Under the pieces are notes generated by a model. It had not been told where the DNA came from and did not search any database. It saw only the letters and a list, made by a program, of their open reading frames with translations. A stretch of 64,000 nt of DNA from Streptomyces aureoverticillatus (GTDB taxonomy: Bacteria; Actinomycetota; Actinomycetes; Streptomycetales; Streptomycetaceae), in the NCBI RefSeq assembly GCF_014649395.1, contig NZ_BMSY01000014.1, positions 62,001 to 126,000 of the forward strand, given 5' to 3'. The translations under genes were made by a program, and so were the position numbers. Positions 17,659-26,940 of this stretch are shown piece after piece (position 1 is the stretch's first letter; every line of letters starts with the position of its first letter).

Positions 17659-18201
17659 ATGCACTGCCCCTTCTGCAGGCACCCCGACAGCCGCGTAGTC
17701 GACAGCCGCACCACCGATGACGGCACGTCGATCCGCAGGCGCCGTCAGTGTCCGGACTGCACGCGTCGTTTCACGACCGTGGAGACCTGCTCACTGATGG
17801 TGGTCAAGCGCAGCGGCGTCACCGAGCCGTTCAGCCGCACCAAGGTCATCAACGGCGTCCGCAAGGCATGCCAGGGGCGGCCCGTGACCGAGGACGCGCT
17901 CGCCGCGCTCGGCCAGCGCGTCGAGGAGGCGGTCCGGGCCACCGGAAGCGCCGAACTGACCACCCACGACGTGGGACTGGCCATACTCGGCCCGCTGCAG
18001 GAACTCGACCTCGTCGCCTATCTGCGCTTCGCGTCCGTGTACCGGGCGTTCGACTCGCTCGAGGACTTCGAGACCGCCATCCAAGAGCTGCGGGGGCGGC
18101 ATGACGCCGCGCCGGTCGGCTCCGGTGCGGAGCGGACCGCGACCGGCCGCGGGCCCGGGGGGACTGCCGAAGTCCCGCAGCCTGCCACCGCCGCCGACTG
18201 A
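17659..18201 (+). CDS. nrdR: Transcriptional repressor NrdR
   Basis: 180 residues. The N-terminal zinc ribbon has Cys3, Cys6, Cys31 and Cys34. The ATP-cone domain follows (VVKRSGVTEPFSRTKVINGVRKAC) and senses ATP/dATP to control ribonucleotide reductase genes. The ATG at 17659 is behind AAGGAGGG. Beyond residue 150 the tail is low in complexity and variable. It is first in an operon with nrdJ, whose expression it should repress through the upstream box pair. Confidence 0.96.
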   Translation: MHCPFCRHPDSRVVDSRTTDDGTSIRRRRQCPDCTRRFTTVETCSLMVVKRSGVTEPFSRTKVINGVRKACQGRPVTEDALAALGQRVEEAVRATGSAELTTHDVGLAILGPLQELDLVAYLRFASVYRAFDSLEDFETAIQELRGRHDAAPVGSGAERTATGRGPGGTAEVPQPATAAD

Positions 18202-18341
18202 CCGGATCCCGGATCACGGTCCGGCGGCTGACCAGACCTGTCGTGGGTCGTCCATAGGGATGCCCGCGACACAAGACACACACCGTGCCGCGGGAAGAAC
18301 GCGGCACTTCAGGGCGTTTTAGCCTGATACAGGGAGGCGGC

Positions 18342-21233
18342 ATGACCGAGACGACGAGCGGCCCCGCACGAGGTTCCCGCGCCAAGGGAGCCAAGGGCGG
18401 CAAGGGCCTGCGCATGGAGCGCATTCACACGACCCCTGGCGTGCATCCGTACGACGAGGTGGTCTGGGAGCGCCGCGACGTCGTCATGACCAACTGGCGC
18501 GACGGCTCGGTCAACTTCGAGCAGCGTGGCGTCGAGTTCCCCGACTTCTGGTCGGTGAACGCGGTCAACATCGTCACGAGCAAGTACTTCCGCGGCGCGG
18601 TCGGCACCCCCCAGCGCGAGGTGAGCCTCAAGCAGCTCATCGACCGCATCGTGAAGACGTACCGGAAGGCCGGCGAGGACTACAAGTACTTCGCCTCGCC
18701 CGCCGACGCCGAGATCTTCGAGCACGAGCTGGCGTACGCCCTCCTGCACCAGATCTTCAGCTTCAACAGCCCGGTGTGGTTCAACGTCGGCACGCCCCAG
18801 CCGCAGCAGGTCTCCGCCTGCTTCATCCTGTCCGTCGACGACTCCATGGAGTCGATCCTCGACTGGTACAAGGAAGAGGGCATGATCTTCAAGGGCGGCT
18901 CCGGTGCCGGCCTGAACCTCTCCCGCATCCGTTCCTCCAAGGAACTGCTGTCCTCCGGAGGCAACGCCTCTGGCCCGGTCTCCTTCATGCGGGGCGCCGA
19001 CGCCTCCGCAGGAACGATCAAGTCGGGCGGCGCCACGCGCCGCGCCGCCAAGATGGTCATCCTCGACGTCGACCACCCCGACATCGAGGGCTTCATCGAG
19101 ACCAAGGTCAAGGAAGAGGAGAAGATCCGCGCGCTGCGCGACGCGGGCTTCGACATGGACCTGGGCGGCGACGACATCACGTCCGTCCAGTACCAGAACG
19201 CCAACAACTCGGTCCGCGTGAACGACGAGTTCATGAAGGCGGTCGAGAACGGCGACAAGTTCGGCCTGCGCGCCCGCATGACCGGTGACGTCATCGAAGA
19301 GGTCGACGCCAAGTCCCTCTTCCGCAAGATGGCCGAGGCCGCCTGGGCCTGCGCCGACCCCGGCATCCAGTACGACGACACCATCAACGCCTGGCACACC
19401 TGCCCGGAGTCCGGCCGCATCAACGGCTCGAACCCCTGCAGCGAGTACATGCACCTGGACAACACGTCCTGCAACCTCGCCTCGCTGAACCTGATGAAGT
19501 TCCTCAAGGACGACGGCAAGGGCAACCAGTCCTTCGAGTCCGAGCGCTTCGCCAAGGTCGTCGAGCTGGTCATCACGGCGATGGACATCTCCATCTGCTT
19601 CGCGGACTTCCCGACGCAGAAGATTGGCGAGAACACCCGCGCCTTCCGCCAGCTCGGCATCGGCTACGCCAACCTGGGCGCCCTCCTGATGGCGACCGGC
19701 CACGCGTACGACTCCGACGGCGGCCGCGCCCTCGCCGGCGCCATCACGTCGCTGATGACCGGCACCTCGTACAAGCGCTCCGCGGAGCTCGCCGCGGTCG
19801 TCGGCCCCTACGACGGCTACGCCCGCAACGCCACGCCGCACAAGCGCGTCATGAAGCAGCACGCCGACGCCAACGCCGCGGCCGTCCGCATGGACGACCT
19901 GGACACGCCGATCTGGGCCGCTGCCACGGAGGCCTGGCAGGACGTCCTGCGGATCGGCGAGAAGAACGGTTTCCGTAACTCGCAGGCCTCGGTCATCGCG
20001 CCCACCGGCACCATCGGTCTGGCGATGTCCTGCGACACCACCGGTCTCGAGCCCGACCTCGCGCTGGTCAAGTTCAAGAAGCTGGTCGGCGGCGGCTCGA
20101 TGCAGATCGTCAACGGCACCGTCCCGCAGGCCCTGCGCCGCCTGGGCTACCAGGAGGAGCAGATCGAGGCGATCGTCGCCCACATCGCCGAGCACGGCAA
20201 CGTGATCGACGCGCCCGGCCTGAAGACCGCGCACTACGAGGTCTTCGACTGCGCCATGGGCGAGCGCTCCATCTCCGCGATGGGTCACGTCCGGATGATG
20301 GCGGCCATCCAGCCGTGGATCTCCGGCGCGCTCTCCAAGACGGTCAACCTCCCGGAGACCGCCACCGTCGAGGACGTCGAAGAGGTCTACTTCGAGGCCT
20401 GGAAGATGGGCGTCAAGGCGCTCGCCATCTACCGCGACAACTGCAAGGTCGGCCAGCCCCTCTCCGCCAAGAAGAAGGAGGAGGAGAAGACCGAGATCGC
20501 CGAGAAGGCCGAGGACACGATCCGTTCCGCGGTCGAGAAGGTCGTCGAGTACCGTCCGGTCCGCAAGCGTCTTCCGAAGGGCCGTCCCGGCATCACCACC
20601 TCCTTCACGGTCGGCGGCGCCGAGGGCTACATGACCGCCAACTCCTACCCGGACGACGGTCTGGGCGAGGTCTTCCTGAAGATGTCCAAGCAGGGCTCGA
20701 CCCTCGCGGGCATGATGGACGCCTTCTCCATCGCCGTCTCCGTCGGTCTGCAGTACGGCGTGCCCCTGGAGACGTACGTCTCCAAGTTCACGAACATGCG
20801 CTTCGAGCCGGCCGGCATGACGGACGACCCGGACGTGCGGATGGCGCAGTCGATCGTCGACTACATCTTCCGCCGCCTCGCGCTGGACTTCCTGCCCTTC
20901 GAGACCCGTTCCGCGCTCGGCATCCACTCCGCCGAGGAGCGTCAGCGTCACCTGGAGACCGGTTCGTACGAGCCGTCCGACGAGGACGTCGACGTCGAGG
21001 GCCTGGCCCAGTCCGCCCCGCGGCAGACGGAGTCCCTGAAGGCGGTCGCCACGCCGAAGCCGGAGGCCGAGGAGGCCGCTCCGCAGCAGGCGCACACCAG
21101 CGCCGAGCTGGTCGAGATGCAACTCGGCATCCAGGCCGACGCGCCGCTGTGCTTCTCCTGCGGCACGAAGATGCAGCGTGCGGGCTCGTGCTACATCTGC
21201 GAGGGCTGCGGCTCCACCAGCGGCTGCAGCTGA
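18342..21233 (+). CDS. nrdJ: Class II (adenosylcobalamin-dependent) ribonucleoside-diphosphate reductase
   Basis: 963 residues from the ATG at 18342, behind GGGAGG; a longer in-frame reading from 18285 lacks a ribosome site. It carries SACFILSV with one active-site cysteine, the NPCSEYMHLDNTSCNL loop with the thiyl-radical cysteine, and PTGTIGLAMSCDTTG. A C-terminal Cys-rich motif (CFSCGTKMQRAGSCYICEGC) supplies redox or zinc-binding thiols. Length and motifs match Streptomyces NrdJ. It reduces ribonucleotides without oxygen dependence, using vitamin B12. It follows nrdR by about 140 bp and ends at a long perfect hairpin. Confidence 0.97.
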   Translation: MTETTSGPARGSRAKGAKGGKGLRMERIHTTPGVHPYDEVVWERRDVVMTNWRDGSVNFEQRGVEFPDFWSVNAVNIVTSKYFRGAVGTPQREVSLKQLIDRIVKTYRKAGEDYKYFASPADAEIFEHELAYALLHQIFSFNSPVWFNVGTPQPQQVSACFILSVDDSMESILDWYKEEGMIFKGGSGAGLNLSRIRSSKELLSSGGNASGPVSFMRGADASAGTIKSGGATRRAAKMVILDVDHPDIEGFIETKVKEEEKIRALRDAGFDMDLGGDDITSVQYQNANNSVRVNDEFMKAVENGDKFGLRARMTGDVIEEVDAKSLFRKMAEAAWACADPGIQYDDTINAWHTCPESGRINGSNPCSEYMHLDNTSCNLASLNLMKFLKDDGKGNQSFESERFAKVVELVITAMDISICFADFPTQKIGENTRAFRQLGIGYANLGALLMATGHAYDSDGGRALAGAITSLMTGTSYKRSAELAAVVGPYDGYARNATPHKRVMKQHADANAAAVRMDDLDTPIWAAATEAWQDVLRIGEKNGFRNSQASVIAPTGTIGLAMSCDTTGLEPDLALVKFKKLVGGGSMQIVNGTVPQALRRLGYQEEQIEAIVAHIAEHGNVIDAPGLKTAHYEVFDCAMGERSISAMGHVRMMAAIQPWISGALSKTVNLPETATVEDVEEVYFEAWKMGVKALAIYRDNCKVGQPLSAKKKEEEKTEIAEKAEDTIRSAVEKVVEYRPVRKRLPKGRPGITTSFTVGGAEGYMTANSYPDDGLGEVFLKMSKQGSTLAGMMDAFSIAVSVGLQYGVPLETYVSKFTNMRFEPAGMTDDPDVRMAQSIVDYIFRRLALDFLPFETRSALGIHSAEERQRHLETGSYEPSDEDVDVEGLAQSAPRQTESLKAVATPKPEAEEAAPQQAHTSAELVEMQLGIQADAPLCFSCGTKMQRAGSCYICEGCGSTSGCS

Positions 21234-21251
21234 GCGTCTGACGCCGTGAGG

Positions 21252-21290
21252 TGAGGGGCGGCGGGGCCAGGACGGCCCCGCCGCCCCTCA
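21252..21290. terminator. Long hairpin terminator after nrdJ
   Basis: A perfect 17-bp stem, left arm 21252-21268 and right arm 21274-21290, around the loop aggac. It is in the convergent gap between nrdJ and the terD-like gene. Confidence 0.85.
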
Positions 21291-21313
21291 CTGTTCGCGA
21301 TGCCGGTCTTTGT

Positions 21314-21385
21314 CGTTCGCGACCACGGCCCGTTCAGCGTTTGCGACCACGGGCCGTTCGGCGTTTGCGACCACGGGCGGTTCAG
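21314..21385. repeat. Three 24-bp tandem copies reaching the terD-like stop codon
   Basis: Units at 21314-21337, 21338-21361 and 21362-21385 share cg-tt-gcgaccacggg-cgttc-g. The last unit contains the TGA stop of the terD-like gene (complement of 21382-21384); the other two are copies of that gene end in the 3' region. Confidence 0.85.
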
Positions 21386-21909
21386 CGCACCGTGCCCATC
21401 TCGGCGGCGAAGGCCGCCAGGTCCGTGTCGAAGCCGCGGAGCAGCTCGCGGAACGACCAGTGGCCGTCCGGGTCCCGGGAGAACTCACCGACCACGGCCG
21501 CCGTGCATCCGGCGACCTCCGCGAAGTCGTGCTCCGCCAGATCGGTGTACCCCTCCCGGACGCGCACCGAGGTGTTCGGGACCTCGCCGAAGACCCGCCC
21601 CTCCGGAGGCTGCTGGATGGCCACACCGATCAGCACGCGCGTGTACCGCTCGGCGAGTCGCTCCAGCTCCAGGACCATGACCTCGTCGTAACCGAAGCCC
21701 TGGCCCGTCCTGCTGTCCCGGCTGAGCGTGATGGTGCCGTCGGGGGAGCGGCTGTCGAAGTGCACGAGGTAGGCCGGGCGGCCCTCGGGGTCGTCTGCGG
21801 TGTACGTCGCGGCCACTATGTCCAGGTCGTGGGGAGACGCCCCCATGGGGCTCGGGTCCCACTTCAGCCCGACCTCGACCTTCTTGAGCCCCTTCCTGAT
21901 GTTGCTCAC
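21382..21909 (-). CDS. TerD-family calcium-binding stress protein
   Basis: 175 residues, a single TerD domain, as in tellurite-resistance and stress proteins. Visible family features are LKWDPSPMGASPHDLDIVA near the start, VHFDSRSPDGTITLSRDSRTG with acidic calcium ligands, and FGEVPNTSVRVRE. The GTG at 21909 follows GAGGGGGAG. It is a single-domain paralogue, not part of a ter operon here. It is divergent from the arylamine N-acetyltransferase gene. Confidence 0.9.
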   Translation of the reverse strand: MSNIRKGLKKVEVGLKWDPSPMGASPHDLDIVAATYTADDPEGRPAYLVHFDSRSPDGTITLSRDSRTGQGFGYDEVMVLELERLAERYTRVLIGVAIQQPPEGRVFGEVPNTSVRVREGYTDLAEHDFAEVAGCTAAVVGEFSRDPDGHWSFRELLRGFDTDLAAFAAEMGTVR

Positions 21910-22056
21910 CGAACTCCCCCTCGTGCTCTGTGCGTTGTCAGTCTCTGTGCGTTCTTCAGCGCTGCGGCCGTGCTTCGTCCAGTGCTACGACCACGCTACG
22001 GCCTGCCGCTGACATCGGTGCCGCGAACCCCAATGGTCGCTGCGATCATTGGGCCC

Positions 22057-22878
22057 ATGACATGGAACGGGGAAGAACTGGACATCGATGCCTACTTGGC
22101 GAGGATCGGATACGAGGGCGAGGCGAAGCCCGACCTGGAGACGCTGCGCGCGCTCCACCGGGCCCACGTCGCCTCGATCCCCTTCGAGAACCTGGAGATC
22201 ATGCTCGGCCGCCCGGTGCCGCTGGATCTGGCGGCACTCCAGGACAAGATGGTCCGCAGGAGACGCGGGGGCTACTGCTACGAGCAGAACCTCCTGTTCG
22301 CAGCCGCTCTGGAACGTATCGGCTTCACCCTCAGTGGACGGGGCGCCCGGGTCCGGGCGGGAGCGTCCGCCACTCGCCCGGTGACGCACATGCTCCTGAG
22401 CGTCGAGGCGGACGGCGACCAGTGGCACTGCGACGTCGGCTTCGGCGCCGACGGTCTGCTCGAACCCATCCCCATGCGGGAAGGCGTCGACGTACGACAA
22501 GGAGAGTGGCGGTTCGCCATCGCAGGCGAGGAGGACGGGGTACGGGTGCTGCGCACCGAGCGCTCCGACGGCTGGTTCGACCTCTACGCCTACACGGCGG
22601 CCCGGTATCTGCCCGTCGACTACGTAGTGATGAACCACTACACCTCAACTCACCCCAGATCGCCCTTCATCCGGCGTCCGGTGCTGCAGCGGGCCGCTCC
22701 CGATGTGCGTCGTCGGCTGATCGGCGCGCAACTGACCCGCACGCGCCCCGACGGCTCCACGGACGAACACGACGTACCTGTAGGCGAGTTGCGTGACACG
22801 CTCGTGCGGGAGTTCGGCGTCGAGCTCGATGACGACGACGTCGCCGAGCTGATCCGGGTGCACTACGCCGGAGCGTGA
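22057..22878 (+). CDS. Arylamine N-acetyltransferase
   Basis: 273 residues from the ATG at 22057, chosen because MTWNGEELDIDAYLARIGY begins exactly as NAT enzymes do; an ATG at 22033 is also in frame. The catalytic triad is Cys74 in RGGYCYEQN, His111 in THMLL and Asp126 in CDVGFG. Cys74 is acetylated by acetyl-CoA and transfers the group to arylamines or hydrazines. Neither start has a strong ribosome site, so the mRNA may be leaderless. No pathway partner is evident nearby. Confidence 0.93.
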   Translation: MTWNGEELDIDAYLARIGYEGEAKPDLETLRALHRAHVASIPFENLEIMLGRPVPLDLAALQDKMVRRRRGGYCYEQNLLFAAALERIGFTLSGRGARVRAGASATRPVTHMLLSVEADGDQWHCDVGFGADGLLEPIPMREGVDVRQGEWRFAIAGEEDGVRVLRTERSDGWFDLYAYTAARYLPVDYVVMNHYTSTHPRSPFIRRPVLQRAAPDVRRRLIGAQLTRTRPDGSTDEHDVPVGELRDTLVREFGVELDDDDVAELIRVHYAGA

Positions 22879-22899
22879 CCCCGGCCACGCGCCGCGCCG

Positions 22900-22905
22900 T
22901 ACGAT
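22900..22905 (+). promoter_or_regulatory. Candidate -10 box for leaderless YdbC-like gene
   Basis: TACGAT ends 6 bases before the GTG at 22912 with no ribosome site between, which fits a leaderless start. Confidence 0.35.
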
Positions 22906-22911
22906 GGCGCG

Positions 22912-23517
22912 GTGCTGGTCAAGTGGATTCGCTGCACCGTGGTGGACCGCCGGGGTTTCGAGCGGGCGCAGCGAAAGTGGGCGGGGCTTCTGGGGGAGCC
23001 GGGGTTCCGGGGACAGGGCGGAGGATGGAGCCGTGGCCGGCCGTACGTGGCGCATGTCTTCGCGTTCTGGGAGAGCCGCGCCTTCTACGACTCCTTCATG
23101 GCGCGCTCGCACGACCGGCTCGCCGCGTCGCAGGTGGGCACCTACAAGAACCATCAGGCCAAGCTCTTCGACCACCGCTTCGACGTGAAGACGGGCTTCG
23201 AGCCGCGCTTCACGGACGCGGACGTGGTGCGGGTGGCGCACTGCCGCGTCCATGAGGCGCGGGTCGAGAACTTCGCGCTGATGCAGGAGAAGGTCTGGAA
23301 TCCCGCGATGGCGGGCTCGCCCGGCATGGTGCGCGGGCTCTTCGGGGAGGCCCCCGGGCACGAATTCCTGATCCTCTCGATGTGGCAGTCCGCCGCCGAG
23401 CACGGGAAGTACCGCGTGGAACGGATCGAACGGCTCGCCTTGCGCGCGCAGACGGAGGCGGACGTGGCGGCGCTCGCGGGGGATGTGGTGCAGTTGGAGC
23501 CGTCGTGGACGGTGTGA
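22912..23517 (+). CDS. YdbC-like (DUF4937) protein
   Basis: 201 residues from a GTG. The first half (VKWIRCTVVDRRGFERAQRKWAGL, then AHVFAFWESRAFYDSFMARSHDRL) matches the YdbC/DUF4937 type of ferredoxin-like dimeric alpha-beta barrel domain. The second half looks like a repeat of the same fold (VAHCRVHEARVENFALMQEKVWNPAM, LILSMWQS). Proteins with this fold include monooxygenases and antibiotic-type barrel enzymes, but no catalytic role is established. It is convergent with a TetR gene. Confidence 0.65.
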   Translation: MLVKWIRCTVVDRRGFERAQRKWAGLLGEPGFRGQGGGWSRGRPYVAHVFAFWESRAFYDSFMARSHDRLAASQVGTYKNHQAKLFDHRFDVKTGFEPRFTDADVVRVAHCRVHEARVENFALMQEKVWNPAMAGSPGMVRGLFGEAPGHEFLILSMWQSAAEHGKYRVERIERLALRAQTEADVAALAGDVVQLEPSWTV

Positions 23518-23618
23518 GGCGCGAAGCCTTCCGGCCGGTCTGTTCGGGTCGCCTCGGCTGATCTGCTCGACTCTCCCGGCTGCTTCTCTGTTCGGATCGG
23601 CATGGCCGTCACAGCCGT

Positions 23619-23687
23619 CCTGTTCGGACCCTTCCGGCCGACCTTTTCGGACGCTCCCAGTCGACCTGTTCGGACGCTCCCGGTCGA
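23619..23687. repeat. Three 23-bp tandem copies downstream of the TetR gene
   Basis: Units at 23619-23641, 23642-23664 and 23665-23687 share cct-ttcggac-c-tcc-g-cga. Looser copies extend back to about 23538. They fill the convergent gap and stop 8 bp short of the TetR stop codon. Confidence 0.8.
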
Positions 23688-23695
23688 CCCGCTGA

Positions 23696-24409
23696 TCAAC
23701 GCCTCGTGAACGCCCCGGCTCGCGCGGCGGCCAGCACCATCGCGGCGGATTGATCGGCGAGCGCCGTGTCGACCGGCTCGCGCGTGATGAACAGGCGCAG
23801 CATCAGCGGTGCGGAGACGGCGCGGACCAGTGCCGCCGCGTCGGTGTCCCGCTCCGCCTCGCCCCGCTCCACGGCCCGTGCGACCACCGCCTCGCAGCGC
23901 GAGAACCGCTCGGTGTAGAAGGCGCGCAGGGCGTCGGCCGCCCGGGTGGACTGGAACGAGGCCGCGATGAACGCGGTCGGCGCGGCGGCCTTCGACTCGT
24001 CGGCGAACGCGTCGACGACTTCCCGTGCGAGGGCGCGCAGATCGCCCGCCAGGCTGCCGGTGTCCGGCGGCGTCCAGGTGTCCTCGCCCGCGAGGTCGAG
24101 CGCGTCGGCCACCAGGCCCTCCAGGCCGCCCCACCGCCGGTACAGCGTGGTCTTGTGCACGCCCGAGTGTTCGGCGACGTATTCGACGGTCAGGCCCGGG
24201 TAGCCGTGGTCGCTCAGGCCGCTCAGCACGGCGTCGCGGACGGCTGCGCGGGTGCGGGCGGTGCGGCCGCCGGGGCGGCGGGTGCCCGGCGCCGGGTTCT
24301 GGTCGGCGGGAACGGGCTTGCCCGTTTCATCGGCCTGGTCGGTCGCATCGGCCTGGTCGGTCTCATCGGACTCGTGGGCCGCATCGGCCTTCTCGACCTT
24401 GTTCGTCAT
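23696..24409 (-). CDS. TetR-family transcriptional regulator (beside ABC-F gene)
   Basis: 237 residues. After an acidic repetitive leader of about 40 residues (DETDQADATDQADETG type, coded by imperfect 18-bp repeats), a TetR N-terminal helix-turn-helix is clear: VEYVAEHSGVHKTTLYRRWG. The C-terminal ligand domain resembles TetR_C_11/YcdC types (FITREPVDTALADQSAAMV). It is divergent from the ABC-F gene, so it probably controls that gene and itself. The leader may be an annotation choice; a shorter start within it is possible. Confidence 0.85.
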   Translation of the reverse strand: MTNKVEKADAAHESDETDQADATDQADETGKPVPADQNPAPGTRRPGGRTARTRAAVRDAVLSGLSDHGYPGLTVEYVAEHSGVHKTTLYRRWGGLEGLVADALDLAGEDTWTPPDTGSLAGDLRALAREVVDAFADESKAAAPTAFIAASFQSTRAADALRAFYTERFSRCEAVVARAVERGEAERDTDAAALVRAVSAPLMLRLFITREPVDTALADQSAAMVLAAARAGAFTRR

Positions 24410-24544
24410 CTCGGTCCTTCAGATCTCTCGGTCCATCGAATCCGGGCTTCGGTCCTTCAGGTCTGGCAGCGCGGGCTCGCACGGAACATTCAATCGCTAC
24501 TTCTGTTGCGTTAGCGTGGGCGACTGTGCCACACTCATCGTAAT

Positions 24545-24569
24545 GCGACAAGCGTTGCGTTTGCTTGTC
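24545..24569. promoter_or_regulatory. Inverted repeat between the TetR and ABC-F genes
   Basis: cgacaagc (24545-24552) and gcttgtcg (24562-24569) are perfect 8-bp arms around a 9-base spacer. The site lies 67 bp upstream of the ABC-F start. It could be the TetR operator or a hairpin in the ABC-F leader. Confidence 0.5.
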
Positions 24570-24635
24570 GGACGCGTGGAATCTCGGCGTGTGGAATCGC
24601 TGTGCGGATTGGCATGTACGGAATCGGGGGTGCCC

Positions 24636-26246
24636 ATGCCTACTCAAATCTCGGTACGCGGCGTGACGAAGGCGCGAGGCGACCGCCTCCTGTTCGACGG
24701 CGTCTCCTTCACCGTCCGCCCGGGCGAGCGCGTCGGGGTCGTGGGGGAGAACGGTGCGGGGAAGTCGACGCTCCTGCACCTGCTGGCCGGGCGCGACCGG
24801 CCGGACGCCGGTGAGGTGGTCAGCGTCGCGGACGAAGGTGCCGGGCTCCTCGCGCAGACGCCGCAGTTGCCGGCGGACCGCAGTGTGGGGGACGCCATAG
24901 ACGCGGCCCTGTCCGAACTCCGCTCCATGGAGCGGCGGTTGCGGGAGCTGGAGGCGGGCCTCGGCACGGCATCCGAGTCGGCACTGAATGAATACGGCGA
25001 CTTGCTCACGGCCTTCGAGCTGCGTGGCGGGTATGAGGCGGACGCGCGCGTGGACAAGGCCATGCACGGTCTCGGGCTCGCGCACATGGACCGCGCGCGG
25101 ATGCTCGGCAGCCTGTCCGGCGGCGAGCAGGCACGCCTCGGCCTGGCCTGCCTGATCGCCGCCTCTCCGGAAGTGATGTTCCTGGACGAGCCGACCAACC
25201 ACCTCGACGAGGACGCGCTCGACTGGCTGGAGACCGCTCTGCTGGCGCACCCCGGCACGGTAGTCGCGGTCTCGCACGACCGGATCTTCCTGGAGCGCGT
25301 GGCCACCGCGATCCTCGAAGTCGACGAAGCCCGCCGCACCGTCGTGCGGCACGGGGACGGCTATCAGGGCCTGCTCGCCGAGCGCGCGGCGGCCCGGCGA
25401 CGCTGGGAGCAGGCCTACGCGGAATGGTGCGAGGAGACGCGACGGCTCGAGGAGTTCTCGGCGACCACGGCCCACGCGGTCGCAGGTGGCCGAGGGATGA
25501 AGGACAACAACAAGATGGCGTACGACCGTGCGGGAGGCCGGGTCCAGGCCTCCGTCGCGGGGCGCGTGCGCAACGCCCAGGAGAGACTGCGCCGACTGCG
25601 CGACCACCCCGTGCCCAAGCCGCCGGAGCCGCTGCGCTTCGCCGCGCGGCCGGTGACCGGAGCCGTCGAGGGGGATCTGGTCACGCTGCGGGACGTGCGG
25701 GTGGGGGACCGGTTGCAGGTCGAGGAGCTCACGGTCTCGGCGGGCGAGCGGCTCCTCGTCCACGGCGGCAACGGCGCGGGCAAGTCCACCCTGCTGCGCA
25801 CCATGGCGGGCGTCGTCGAACCGGACGAGGGCTCGGTCGTCCGCCGGGGCCGCATCGGCTACCTCGCACAGGAGATACCGGTGCGGCGCCCCGCCGAGCG
25901 CGTGCTCGCCACGTTCGGGAAGGGCCTGCCGCTCACCGAGGACGAACAGGCCGAACTGCTGCTCTCCTACGGCCTGTTCCGCCCCCGGGACCTGCACGTG
26001 CCCGTCGGTTCGCTCTCCGCCGGGCAGCGCAGGAGGCTCGCCCTGGCGCGGCTGCTCGCCAGACCCGCGGACCTGCTCCTGCTCGACGAACCGGCCAACC
26101 ACCTGGCACTCACCCTCGTGGAAGAACTGGAGGAAGCCCTCGACCGGTGGACGGGCGCCCTCGTGGTCGTCTCCCACGACCGCCTCCTGCGCCGCCGCTT
26201 CACCGGACGCATACGCCGGATGGAGTCCGGGCGGCTACCCGGCTGA
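24636..26246 (+). CDS. ABC-F family ATPase (ribosome protection / antibiotic resistance type)
   Basis: 536 residues with two ABC domains and no membrane segment. Domain 1 has GENGAGKST, LSGGEQARLGLA and FLDEPTNHLDEDAL. Domain 2 has GGNGAGKST, LSAGQRRRLALARLL and LLDEPANHLA. The charged linker between them (about residues 245-330) would reach into the ribosome. ABC-F proteins eject antibiotics or rescue ribosomes rather than transport. The ATG at 24636 follows GGGGG. The divergent TetR gene suggests inducible expression, as for resistance-type ABC-Fs. Which drug class, if any, cannot be read from sequence. Confidence 0.88.
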   Translation: MPTQISVRGVTKARGDRLLFDGVSFTVRPGERVGVVGENGAGKSTLLHLLAGRDRPDAGEVVSVADEGAGLLAQTPQLPADRSVGDAIDAALSELRSMERRLRELEAGLGTASESALNEYGDLLTAFELRGGYEADARVDKAMHGLGLAHMDRARMLGSLSGGEQARLGLACLIAASPEVMFLDEPTNHLDEDALDWLETALLAHPGTVVAVSHDRIFLERVATAILEVDEARRTVVRHGDGYQGLLAERAAARRRWEQAYAEWCEETRRLEEFSATTAHAVAGGRGMKDNNKMAYDRAGGRVQASVAGRVRNAQERLRRLRDHPVPKPPEPLRFAARPVTGAVEGDLVTLRDVRVGDRLQVEELTVSAGERLLVHGGNGAGKSTLLRTMAGVVEPDEGSVVRRGRIGYLAQEIPVRRPAERVLATFGKGLPLTEDEQAELLLSYGLFRPRDLHVPVGSLSAGQRRRLALARLLARPADLLLLDEPANHLALTLVEELEEALDRWTGALVVVSHDRLLRRRFTGRIRRMESGRLPG

Positions 26247-26268
26247 GCCGCTCGGGGAGCAGCCGATC

Positions 26269-26274
26269 TAGGGT
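26269..26274 (+). promoter_or_regulatory. Candidate -10 box for leaderless histidine phosphatase gene
   Basis: TAGGGT ends 6 bases before the ATG at 26281, with no Shine-Dalgarno sequence. Confidence 0.4.
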
Positions 26275-26280
26275 CGACCC

Positions 26281-26940
26281 ATGGCACGACCGCGGCGCAT
26301 CGTTCTCGTCCGGCACGGCGAGTCGGCAGGCAACGCCGACGACACCGTGTACGAACGCGAGCCCGACCACGCGCTGGCCCTCACCGAGACGGGCCGCCGC
26401 CAGGCCGAGGAGACCGGGAAGGAGATGCGGGAGCTGTTCGGCCGCGAGCGGGTGAGTGTGTACGTCTCGCCGTACCGCCGCACCCACGAGACCTTCCAGG
26501 CGCTGCGGCTCGACCCCGAACTGGTGCGGGTGCGGGAGGAGCCGCGGCTGCGGGAGCAGGACTGGGGGAACTGGCAGGACAGGGACGACGTCCGGCTGCA
26601 GAAGGCCTACCGCGACGCCTACGGCCACTTCTTCTACCGCTTCGCCCAGGGCGAGTCCGGTGCCGACGTCTACGACCGCGTCGGCGCCTTCCTGGAGAGC
26701 CTCTACCGCAGCTTCGAAGCCCCTGATCACCCTCCGAACGTCCTGCTCGTCACCCACGGGCTGACCATGCGGCTGTTCTGCATGCGCTGGTTCCACTGGT
26801 CGGTGGCGGAGTTCGAGTCGCTGTCCAACCCCGGCAACGGCGAGTCGCGGACGCTGCTGCTCGGCGAGGACGGCAAGTACGCACTCGACCGGCCGTTTGA
26901 ACGCTGGCGTGAGCCGGAGCCGTACGGCATCACCGGATAG
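26281..26940 (+). CDS. Histidine phosphatase (phosphoglycerate mutase-like) family protein
   Basis: 219 residues. The phospho-histidine motif VRHGES is at residues 10-15, the conserved arginine is in YVSPYRRTHET, and the second catalytic histidine is in LLVTHGLTMR. The protein contains LREQDWGNWQ and GESGADVYDRVGAFLE as in broad-specificity phosphatases of this family. The substrate is unknown. It begins next to a -10-like TAGGGT and lies just upstream of a DraG-like gene that also appears leaderless. Confidence 0.9.
   Translation: MARPRRIVLVRHGESAGNADDTVYEREPDHALALTETGRRQAEETGKEMRELFGRERVSVYVSPYRRTHETFQALRLDPELVRVREEPRLREQDWGNWQDRDDVRLQKAYRDAYGHFFYRFAQGESGADVYDRVGAFLESLYRSFEAPDHPPNVLLVTHGLTMRLFCMRWFHWSVAEFESLSNPGNGESRTLLLGEDGKYALDRPFERWREPEPYGITG

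Noticed and set aside
24543..24635. ATG at 24542 as the ABC-F start
   Set aside because: It would add 31 residues across the inverted repeat with no similarity to ABC-F N-termini and no ribosome site.
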